Source: Gammaproteobacteria bacterium (GTDB lineage Bacteria; Pseudomonadota; Gammaproteobacteria; GCA-001735895). From it: a DNA stretch of 6,621 nucleotides. Each line of letters starts with the position of its first letter. Position 1 is the first letter of the stretch. The notes beneath the pieces are model-generated. The model had not been told where the DNA came from. It did no database searches and saw nothing but the letters and a program-made list of their open reading frames with translations. The stretch is taken from contig JAOUJX010000238.1 in NCBI GenBank assembly GCA_029882955.1, positions 1 through 6,621 of the forward strand, read 5' to 3'. Position numbers and translations under genes: made by a program. Positions 1-6,323 of this stretch are shown here, in pieces.

Positions 1-1
1 T

Positions 2-1204
2 ACTAAACCCAGTGCCTCGGTAATGGTGAAGTTACATTCGGGACGCGTACTGAACCGAGGCCAGGTTGGGGCTATCGTACAGATGGTGGCCTCTAGTATT
101 CCCATGATGGAAGCGTCCGAGGTTACTGTAGTCGACCAGTTCGGTCGCCTGCTGACGCAGGATGAAGACGCCGGTATGGCTAAAACAACCAAGCAGTTTG
201 AGTACACCCGGCAACTTGAAGATAACTATGTTGATCGCATTATAAACCTGCTACAACCGATTATCGGAACAGGAAAAGTGAATGCTCAGGTGGCAGCGCA
301 GCTCGATTTTTCAGCAGTGGAGTCCACTCGCGAGGCTTTTGACCCTGAACGTAGCGTCATTCGTAGTGAACAAATATCTGAAGAAGAAGTAAGGAATCTC
401 AACGATGCACTTGGTATTCCCGGTGCTTTGAGTAATCAGCCGCCTGGTGAGGGAACCACAGATGCGGAGTCTGCTGACGAAGCCGGCAACATCACCGATA
501 CTATCCCCAGTAACCAGAACCGTTCGGCAACCCGAAATTTTGAAGTCGATCGTATTATTAGTCATACCAGTAATCCAGTAGGCTCTATCCAGCGCCTGTC
601 GGTAGCGGTTGTAATCGATGATAAATCGGTACTGAATGACGATGGCAGCCTGCAAAAGGCACCATATAGCGATGAAGAAATCGCCCGGTTTGTAAAACTG
701 GTACAGGAAACTATTGGTTTTGATCAAAATCGTGGTGATACGGTTAGCGTCATTAACGCTTCGTTTCTGGATATACCGGTAGCGGCTATCGAAGAAGTTC
801 CGCTGTGGAAGAGCTTACTCAGTGAGGCCTGGATCATTAATTTGATAAAGCAGGTATTGGGAGCCCTTGGTCTACTCATCGTTTATCTGATATTTGGCAG
901 GCCTTTCCTGCGATCTCTCAACCCTAATCGCGTAGAAGTTGATGCCAGTGGGAAGGCTGTGCAGGAATCCGGCAATGCGGGTTCATTTGAACAAATGCCG
1001 ATGTCGCAGGCTCAGGCCCAGGCAATGGGTATGGCTGGAGACGGCGGTATTCCTAATCTCGCCGATGACCCTAATAATCCTGCCGCCCTGATGCGACGCA
1101 AGGACGCCACTTACGATCAAAAACTTGATATGGCTAAAACTCTGGTGATGGAAGATCCGGCGCGTGTTGCCAATGTTGTGAAGCACTGGGTAGGAGAAGA
1201 ATAA
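2..1204 (+). CDS. fliF: Flagellar MS-ring protein FliF (3' part; N-terminus outside the window)
   Basis: FliF builds the MS ring, the inner-membrane base of the flagellum and the housing of the export gate. The frame is open from the left edge (codons begin at position 2), giving 400 visible residues; the family is usually about 550-570 aa, so roughly 160 N-terminal residues, including the first membrane segment, are missing. The internal ATG at 23 is not the start, because in-frame residues before it (TKPSASV) continue the conserved FliF 'PSASV-KLH-GR-L' block. Visible parts in order: periplasmic ring-building domain with the typical TRNFEVDRIISHT segment, a second membrane helix at about visible residues 277-298 followed by FGRPFL, a Met/Gln/Ala-rich cytoplasmic linker, and the conserved FliG-binding tail (about 368-400, containing DPARVANVVKHW). 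The stop codon overlaps the fliG start by one base. Identification is secure. Confidence 0.97.
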   Translation, partial: TKPSASVMVKLHSGRVLNRGQVGAIVQMVASSIPMMEASEVTVVDQFGRLLTQDEDAGMAKTTKQFEYTRQLEDNYVDRIINLLQPIIGTGKVNAQVAAQLDFSAVESTREAFDPERSVIRSEQISEEEVRNLNDALGIPGALSNQPPGEGTTDAESADEAGNITDTIPSNQNRSATRNFEVDRIISHTSNPVGSIQRLSVAVVIDDKSVLNDDGSLQKAPYSDEEIARFVKLVQETIGFDQNRGDTVSVINASFLDIPVAAIEEVPLWKSLLSEAWIINLIKQVLGALGLLIVYLIFGRPFLRSLNPNRVEVDASGKAVQESGNAGSFEQMPMSQAQAQAMGMAGDGGIPNLADDPNNPAALMRRKDATYDQKLDMAKTLVMEDPARVANVVKHWVGEE

Positions 1205-2226
1205 TGGCCGAAGTCGATAATAAAGTAGCAGCCATGCCTCGTATGTCCGGTGCTGAAAAATCAGCGATTCTATTGCTGACCCTCGGTGAAGAAGTGGCGG
1301 CTGCAGTGCTTCAGCATATGCACCCGAAAGAAGTGCAACTGGTGGGCTCTACTATGGCCACCATGCAGGATATATCGCGACCAATGGTCGAAAATGTGAT
1401 CGACAACTTTTTTGATCTACTCGAATCGCAGACCGCATTAGGCATCGGAAATGACAATTACGTGCGCGGCATGCTCGAGCGAGCGCTTGGCGATAAAGCC
1501 GGTAACGTGATTGATCGTATCCTGATGGGTAGCGGTAGTAATGGACTGGAGTCTCTGAAATGGATGGATGCTAAATCGATAGCCGAGATAATTCGACTCG
1601 AACACCCGCAAATTATCGCCATCGTATTGTCGTACCTGGAGTCGGACAGTGCCGCCCAGGTACTAACGAATTTACCTGACAATACTCGTGCGGGAATTCT
1701 AATGAGAATCGCAACACTCGATGGCGTGCAGCCGGCAGCGATTAAGGAGCTCGATTCAATTATGGAGAAATACTTTAGTGACAATGAGAATGTTAAATCT
1801 TCCATGGTAGGCGGGGAAAAAACCGCAGCAGATATTCTTAACTTTATGGACTCTTCGCTAGAAACCAGGCTTATGGGGCAGGTTAAAACCGAAAACGAGG
1901 ATCTTGCTACCAGAATAGAAGAACTCATGTTTGTATTTGATAACTTACGTGATGTTGATGACCGGGGCGTGCAGACGATGATGCGCGAAGTATCTACAGA
2001 CCTGTTAACACTGGCGCTGAAGGGTGTTGACGATGATTTCCAGCAGAAGTTTCTAAAGAATATGTCTTCCCGTGCTGCCGAAATGCTGGTCGAAGATATG
2101 GAAGCCAAAGGGCCTGTCAAACTCAGCGAAGTTGAGGCCGCACAGAAGGAAATTCTGGCGGTTGCTCGCAGACTCGAAGAGTCCGGTGAGATTGTACTCA
2201 TGGGTGGCGGCGAAGAAATGGTATAG
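1204..2226 (+). CDS. fliG: Flagellar motor switch / rotor protein FliG
   Basis: FliG sits on the cytoplasmic face of the MS ring, binds the FliF tail, carries the FliM/FliN C ring and takes up torque from the MotA-type stator. It has 340 aa, a normal length. Visible parts: N-terminal FliF-binding domain (about 10-110, with SGAEKSAILLLTLGEE), middle domain with the EHPQ motif (133-136) that contacts FliM, the MFVF hinge motif (242-245), and the C-terminal torque domain. Aligning the last part by eye to E. coli, the charged torque residues are kept in sign: K273 (K264), R290 (R281), E297 (D288), D298 (D289) and K306 (R297). The start is fixed by the TAATG overlap with fliF and a strong AGGAG at 1192-1196, 7 nt upstream. 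It is probably translationally coupled to fliF. Identification is secure. Confidence 0.98.
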   Translation: MAEVDNKVAAMPRMSGAEKSAILLLTLGEEVAAAVLQHMHPKEVQLVGSTMATMQDISRPMVENVIDNFFDLLESQTALGIGNDNYVRGMLERALGDKAGNVIDRILMGSGSNGLESLKWMDAKSIAEIIRLEHPQIIAIVLSYLESDSAAQVLTNLPDNTRAGILMRIATLDGVQPAAIKELDSIMEKYFSDNENVKSSMVGGEKTAADILNFMDSSLETRLMGQVKTENEDLATRIEELMFVFDNLRDVDDRGVQTMMREVSTDLLTLALKGVDDDFQQKFLKNMSSRAAEMLVEDMEAKGPVKLSEVEAAQKEILAVARRLEESGEIVLMGGGEEMV

Positions 2227-2238
2227 GTTGGCACTCTT

Positions 2239-2907
2239 ATGTCATTAATAAAATCAGAAAAGAAGCCGCTTGCCGCAGCCGAAAAATGGCAGGTACCTGT
2301 GATGCACGTAGAGGCAGGTCGCGCGGTTCATAGTCATAGCATCGAAAGCGAGGTGGATGATGTGGCGTCCTCGATTCCTACCGCCGACGAAATCGAACAA
2401 TGGCGAAAGGACGCCGAAGCAGAAGGTTATCAGGAAGGGCTGAAAATGGCAGAGCAGGAGATGCAGCCAACTAAGCAGCGCCTGCGGCAACTGGTTGAAT
2501 TTCTAGAACATCCGTTACAGGCATTAAACGAAGATATCGAGAACCAGCTCACCCAGGTCGCAGTGACTTTGGCGCAGCAGTTAGTTCGTCGAGAAATACG
2601 CATCGAGCCGGGTGAAATAGTTGGGCTCATACGAGATTCGGTAAAACTGCTGCCTGGCAATGCGCGAAATATCTCCGTCATTATCAATCCGGAAGATGCC
2701 AGTCTGGTGCGTTCGGCGCTGTCAATTGATCCAAATAGCGAGGAGCAGACCTGGAGACTGATCGAAGATCCGATGGTTACCAGGGGCGGTTGCGAAATTC
2801 AATCAGAAACATCGATTATCAATGCTACGCTTGAAAACAGGCTGTCGGCCCTCGCGGCCGAGGTGCTTGGCGGTGAGCGAGAAGAAGACCAGGAGTTTAA
2901 GGAATAG
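2239..2907 (+). CDS. fliH: Flagellar export ATPase stator/regulator FliH
   Basis: FliH dimers bind the N-terminus of the FliI ATPase, hold it at the export gate and C ring, and modulate its activity; it resembles the peripheral stalk of F/V-type ATPases. The 222-aa product has the expected layout: a poorly conserved N-terminal tail containing one Trp (W17), a short helical glycine-zipper run with A59, G63, G67 and A71 spaced every four residues, a helical region (about 72-120), and a C-terminal FliI-binding domain ending in the typical GGC motif (183-185) followed by INATLENRL. fliG and fliH lie in the same reading frame; the fliG amber stop at 2224-2226 is four codons upstream, so ATG 2239 is the only reasonable start. 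The ribosome-binding site is weak (AGGT at 2225-2228), suggesting coupling to fliG translation. FliH is fast-evolving, so the call rests on motifs plus its position before fliI. Confidence 0.95.
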   Translation: MSLIKSEKKPLAAAEKWQVPVMHVEAGRAVHSHSIESEVDDVASSIPTADEIEQWRKDAEAEGYQEGLKMAEQEMQPTKQRLRQLVEFLEHPLQALNEDIENQLTQVAVTLAQQLVRREIRIEPGEIVGLIRDSVKLLPGNARNISVIINPEDASLVRSALSIDPNSEEQTWRLIEDPMVTRGGCEIQSETSIINATLENRLSALAAEVLGGEREEDQEFKE

Positions 2908-2909
2908 CG

Positions 2910-4331
2910 ATGCAGATTGATCCACTCATTGAAAAGGCCACTAAAGACTGGTCAGAATCTCTGGCCCGAGTGGCAAAGCGGGGCAAGTCTGCGGGAACCC
3001 CTGTTGTTGAAGGCGTACTAACGCGTATGGTCGGGTTGACCCTGGAGGCGGTGGGGTGCCAGGCTCCCATAGGTGCCAGCTGTGATGTAGTGAACCCCGG
3101 CGGACAACGAATCGAAACGGAAGTGGTCGGTTTCTCCGGGCAGAGTCTTTACCTGATGCCAACCGCCGAGGTGCATGGACTGGTACCCAATGCCCGGGTT
3201 ATCCCCAGACGAAACTCTTCCGATATCAGTGTTGGACCCGAACTACTCGGACGCGTCATCGATGGTGGCGGACGTCCGCTAGATGGTCAGGGTCCGTTGC
3301 GAGCCACACATCGTACTTCATTACAGGGGCAGGAAATCAATCCCCTGGAAAGGACGCCGATACGAGAAGTTCTCGATGTCGGCGTGCGCGCGATTAATGC
3401 GCTAACTGCGATTGGCCGAGGACAGCGCATGGGATTATTTGCCGGAAGTGGTGTTGGTAAAAGCGTTCTACTAGGCATGATGACCAAATATACCGAAGCC
3501 GATATTGTCGTTGTTGGCTTGATCGGTGAACGTGGTCGCGAGGTGAAAGAATTTGTTGAAGAAATTCTCGGCGAAGAAGGTCTGAAGAAATCGGTGGTGG
3601 TTGCGGCACCTGCCGATGCTTCGCCGTTAATGAGAATCCACGGTGCGATGCAGGCTACCAGCATTGCCGAATATTTCAGGGATCAGGGACATAACGTATT
3701 GCTCTTAATGGATTCACTAACGCGATTCGCACAGGCGCAGCGAGAAATTGCGTTGGCGATAGGAGAGCCGCCAGCCACCAAGGGTTATCCGCCGTCGGTA
3801 TTTGCTCGACTACCGCAACTGGTAGAGCGCGCGGGGAATGGTAGTAAAAACGCCGGCTCGATTACTGCGTTTTATACAGTGTTAGTAGAAGGTGATGACC
3901 ATAATGACCCGATCGCCGATTCTGCCCGAGCGATACTCGATGGTCATATTGTCCTGTCCCGGCAACTGGCCGATTCTGGACAGTATCCTGCGATAGATAT
4001 CGAAGCGTCGATTAGTCGTTTGGCACCACAGATTACGACCCCCGATCATCTACAGGAGACTCAGAATTTCCGTCGAATCTATAGTCTTTATCAACAAAAT
4101 AAAGACCTGATTAACGTGGGTGCGTACCAGCGTGGCTCGGATCCGATGATCGATCAGGCTATTGCTATGCAACCTGTGATGAAAGAATTTCTGGCACAGG
4201 ATATGAATCAGCCTGTTAGCTTCAATGATAGCTATACTCAGTTGATGGAAACATTACAGAGATCACATCAGGCCATGGATCAACAATCGACGGACAACCC
4301 GCAGGAGCAGGTAAGCAATGACGCGCGCTGA
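2910..4331 (+). CDS. fliI: Flagellar type III export ATPase FliI
   Basis: FliI is the cytoplasmic hexameric ATPase, related to F1 beta, that unloads and helps unfold flagellar export substrates at the FlhA/FlhB gate. The protein is 473 aa: N-terminal beta-barrel (about 30-98), RecA-like ATPase core (about 100-375) and C-terminal helical domain (about 375-450). Visible catalytic elements: Walker A (AGSGVGKS, 178-185, with K184), catalytic glutamate E207 in GERGREV, Walker B LLLMD ending in D268, and the alpha/beta ATPase signature PAIDIEASIS (360-369). These fall at a constant offset of 4 from the Salmonella residues K188, E211 and D272. The Q/N/D-rich C-terminal tail (about 452-473) makes it somewhat longer than the roughly 450-456 aa I recall for close relatives. 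AAGGAA at 2899-2904 precedes the ATG by 5 nt. It begins 2 bp after fliH and overlaps fliJ by 14 bp. Confidence 0.98.
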   Translation: MQIDPLIEKATKDWSESLARVAKRGKSAGTPVVEGVLTRMVGLTLEAVGCQAPIGASCDVVNPGGQRIETEVVGFSGQSLYLMPTAEVHGLVPNARVIPRRNSSDISVGPELLGRVIDGGGRPLDGQGPLRATHRTSLQGQEINPLERTPIREVLDVGVRAINALTAIGRGQRMGLFAGSGVGKSVLLGMMTKYTEADIVVVGLIGERGREVKEFVEEILGEEGLKKSVVVAAPADASPLMRIHGAMQATSIAEYFRDQGHNVLLLMDSLTRFAQAQREIALAIGEPPATKGYPPSVFARLPQLVERAGNGSKNAGSITAFYTVLVEGDDHNDPIADSARAILDGHIVLSRQLADSGQYPAIDIEASISRLAPQITTPDHLQETQNFRRIYSLYQQNKDLINVGAYQRGSDPMIDQAIAMQPVMKEFLAQDMNQPVSFNDSYTQLMETLQRSHQAMDQQSTDNPQEQVSNDAR

Positions 4332-4752
4332 ACGTCTGAACCCGGTAGTACTACACGCCGACAAGAAAGAGCAGCAGGCACTCAAAGGCGTCGCCTTAAG
4401 TCAGAATCAGGTCGAAGCTGAAAAGGTTAAATTACGTCAGCTTGAGTCCTATCGGAATGAGTATATGAATAAGCAGGGGCTGACTGGTGTTAGTTGTTCC
4501 GTGGTGGAATTACAGGAATTCAATCGTTTTCTGGCCCAGCTCGATGACACGATCAAGAAGCAGTCCGACGTGATCCGGTTCCGTGAAAGTGAACTCGAAA
4601 GCAAACGTAGATCATGGCTGGAAACCAGGAAAAAATCTAATATCATGCATCAGGTCATCAAGAATTTACTGCTTGAAGAGAAAAAACAGATCAGCCGCAG
4701 CGAACAAAAGTCGATGGATGAGTTTTCGCAACGTAAACGACAGGAATATTAG
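4318..4752 (+). CDS. fliJ: Flagellar export protein FliJ (FliI central stalk / chaperone escort)
   Basis: FliJ is a small coiled-coil protein that inserts into the FliI hexamer like the gamma subunit of F1, contacts FlhA and recycles export chaperones. The product is 144 aa, close to the family norm of about 147. The N-terminus RAERLNPVV matches the family pattern, and nearly the whole chain is charged heptad-like helix (about 15-50 and 65-140) broken by a short loop near residues 52-60 (KQGLTGVSC). It is rich in K, E, Q and R, ending RKRQEY. The ATG lies inside the 3' end of fliI in another frame; AGGAG at 4303-4307 supports it and the overlap suggests translational coupling. It appears to be the last gene of the fliF-J unit, since a separate promoter follows. 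FliJ sequences diverge strongly, so the call uses length, coiled-coil character and position as well. Confidence 0.93.
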   Translation: MTRAERLNPVVLHADKKEQQALKGVALSQNQVEAEKVKLRQLESYRNEYMNKQGLTGVSCSVVELQEFNRFLAQLDDTIKKQSDVIRFRESELESKRRSWLETRKKSNIMHQVIKNLLLEEKKQISRSEQKSMDEFSQRKRQEY

Positions 4753-4784
4753 TCCTTCCCCGCAAAGCCCTCTTGATCAGGAAT

Positions 4785-4800
4785 TGGCACGTTAGATGCA
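4785..4800 (+). promoter_or_regulatory. Sigma-54 (RpoN) -24/-12 promoter upstream of fliK
   Basis: The sequence TTGGCACG-TTAG-ATGCA matches the sigma-54 consensus YTGGCACG-N4-TTGCW at every core position except the first T of the -12 element. The invariant GG (4786-4787) and GC (4798-4799) are separated by exactly 10 bp. This predicts transcription from about 4811, leaving a leader of roughly 83 nt before ATG 4894. It lies in the intergenic gap 33 bp after the fliJ stop, where a promoter for fliK makes sense. Sigma-54 promoters need an AAA+ activator (FleQ/FleR or FlrA/FlrC type in polar flagellar systems); no clear activator site was identified, and upstream sequence is fliJ coding DNA. Confidence 0.75.
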
Positions 4801-4893
4801 TTTAGTCTTTCAACGGTGCCCAGGACCTGTCCAGAAACTGAATGGCCGAAAGTCCCCGTGCATCATCGAGTAACTAAAAAACTGGATGGCAAG

Positions 4894-6096
4894 ATGAATA
4901 CAATGTTCGCCGACGTGCAGTCTCGTAATGTAAACCTGAAGGAATCAGGACCTCGGTCCGATTTAAATAGTAGTCAGTCCAAAGAGGATAAATTTTCTGC
5001 GGTATTGTCTCGTGAAATGAGGCAGGACGGAGAATTGCGTGAGCAGACAGAATCTTCGCAAGTTATTGATCGTAAAGAACTAAAATCGAATATGGTCGAA
5101 CCCATCGAGATTTCTGGTGAGCTTGTTAATGATGCTGGAATGTCAGTAACCTGGTTACAGCACCTTGCTGACCAGGGACTCGATATTATTACCGAAGCAC
5201 CCGTGGAACCGGTTGAGGTAGCGATCGATGAGAGCGTTCTTTTAACGGCGACCGACAGCAGTGAAAATAGCGTGCCTTTGATAAATACCGGCCAGGTAGC
5301 GCCGGGAGAAGCTTTGCCTACCAGCGGTAAATCCTTGCCGCTCGGAGCCACTCAGGTTAATGTGCAGTCGGTAATCTCAATGTCGACCCTAACCGGTGAT
5401 CAGTCTGTACAGGGTGACTTATCTCCCCAGCCGAAGCTACCCCAGACTGCAGTAGGCGCAGATGACGCCTTAGCCATAAAAGCGAATGGTCCTGGTGAGT
5501 CGTCTCAGGTCAAAATCAATGATTTTCAGATGATGCAATCGGCAGTGGCTGAAGTGGTTGAACTAAATGGTAGCCAGGTCCGTCTGCAAAATCCATCGGC
5601 TGTGATCTCAGTTGGCAATATTCCACAGAATAGCCTGTTACTGCCGACCGAAATTGAAACACTTAGCGTAAATAATACGCGCGATACCACCGCCTGGGGA
5701 AATGGTGTTGGCGAACGAGTTCACTGGATGATCAATCAGAAACTTAATACTGCGATAATTCGACTCGACCCTCCGTCACTGGGTCGCCTCGAAGTCAATA
5801 TCCAGGTCACTGATGATGTTACTAAGGTGACTATAAATACTCAACACGCCCAGACCCGCGACATTATCGACAACGCAAGCTTCAAACTGAGGGAATTTCT
5901 ACAGGAAAATGGATACCAAAATGTGAGCGTGGATGTTTCGCACCAGGAGCAGCAACAGCAGGCCTCACAGCAAACTGATGGTGGTTTAGAGGAATCTCTG
6001 GCAGATAATCAGCTGGATCAGAATGGAGAAGGAAAGAGCGAAAGTAGCGAAGTACGTTATTACAGCTCCGATTCGGTAGTCGATTTTTTCGCCTAG
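4894..6096 (+). CDS. fliK: Flagellar hook-length control protein FliK
   Basis: FliK is exported through the flagellar type III apparatus, measures hook length and makes FlhB switch from rod/hook to filament substrates. With ATG 4894 the product is 400 aa, typical of the family. The N-terminal two thirds is low-complexity and polar (rich in S, Q, N, V, P and E), as expected for a secreted ruler. The conserved C-terminal Flg_hook domain runs from about residue 268 (W268) to 355, with LDPPSLGRLEV at 291-301 and the helix ending in LREFLQENGY; a Q/E/S-rich tail follows and ends VDFFA. The start is uncertain: the frame is open upstream to a GTG at 4816, but that codon lies about 5 nt from the predicted transcription start, lacks a ribosome-binding site and precedes residues unlike the rest. 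ATG 4894 (or 4903) is preferred, with only a weak GGATGG upstream at 4884-4889. Confidence 0.93.
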   Translation: MNTMFADVQSRNVNLKESGPRSDLNSSQSKEDKFSAVLSREMRQDGELREQTESSQVIDRKELKSNMVEPIEISGELVNDAGMSVTWLQHLADQGLDIITEAPVEPVEVAIDESVLLTATDSSENSVPLINTGQVAPGEALPTSGKSLPLGATQVNVQSVISMSTLTGDQSVQGDLSPQPKLPQTAVGADDALAIKANGPGESSQVKINDFQMMQSAVAEVVELNGSQVRLQNPSAVISVGNIPQNSLLLPTEIETLSVNNTRDTTAWGNGVGERVHWMINQKLNTAIIRLDPPSLGRLEVNIQVTDDVTKVTINTQHAQTRDIIDNASFKLREFLQENGYQNVSVDVSHQEQQQQASQQTDGGLEESLADNQLDQNGEGKSESSEVRYYSSDSVVDFFA

Positions 6097-6103
6097 CCTG
6101 TTT

Positions 6104-6147
6104 TTCCGAGCACATCAGGCCGGGTTTCTGGCCTAATCCTGTCGGAA
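6104..6147 (+). terminator. Nested inverted repeat after fliK, possible transcript 3'-end structure
   Basis: Two nested complementary pairs start 7 bp after the fliK stop. The outer arms TTCCGA (6104-6109) and TCGGAA (6142-6147) are perfect. The inner hairpin spans 6117-6134: AGGCC pairs with GGCCT, extended by one G-T and one G-C pair to a 7-bp stem with a 4-nt loop. Symmetric 7-nt internal loops separate the two stems. The position between fliK and the fliL promoter fits a terminator, but no U-tract follows the hairpin, so a classical intrinsic terminator is not supported. It could instead be an RNA-stabilising structure or chance. Confidence 0.35.
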
Positions 6148-6259
6148 CGGTTTCCTGGGTCGACAAGTTATTGTCTCAGACGTCAATTAAACTCTGTCAA
6201 AAAACCGCCAAATTCTCGTTGGCCTGAAATAACTCATTGAAAAATAGTGATATATTCAC

Positions 6260-6276
6260 TTGGCACAGGGATTGCA
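6260..6276 (+). promoter_or_regulatory. Sigma-54 (RpoN) -24/-12 promoter upstream of fliL
   Basis: TTGGCACA-GGGA-TTGCA is an almost perfect match to YTGGCACG-N4-TTGCW; the only difference is A for G at the end of the -24 block. GG (6262-6263) and GC (6274-6275) are 10 bp apart. Transcription is predicted from about 6287, giving a leader of about 37 nt before the fliL ATG. The surrounding DNA is AT-rich and non-coding, and the site lies directly before the gene that usually heads fliLMNOPQR-flhB, which is RpoN-controlled in Pseudomonas-type flagellar hierarchies. Confidence 0.88.
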
Positions 6277-6323
6277 GTTAAATAATTCGATATAGCTTTG
6301 TTTTATTTGACGAGGAAAAGTGA

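Noticed and set aside
311..727. 138-aa open frame on the - strand opposite fliF
   Set aside because: It is entirely antisense to conserved FliF coding sequence and matches no family I recognise.
1458..2234. 258-aa open frame on the - strand opposite fliG
   Set aside because: It lies almost wholly antisense to a clearly identified fliG, is an unnaturally Ser/Ile-rich mirror of fliG codon usage, and shows no recognisable domain.
4753..4784. Possible terminator between fliJ and the fliK promoter
   Set aside because: Only 4-bp complementary arms (such as TTCC and GGAA) and the TGATCA palindrome are present, with no stable hairpin or T-run.
4583..4795. 70-aa + strand frame running from inside fliJ to within the fliK promoter
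   Set aside because: It starts within fliJ in another frame, has no ribosome-binding site, and its end overlaps the sigma-54 promoter; it is a frame-shifted reading of fliJ.
5882..6166. 94-aa - strand frame covering the end of fliK and part of the intergenic region
   Set aside because: Most of it is antisense to fliK, including its conserved C-terminal helix, and it has no recognisable domain or supporting start signal.
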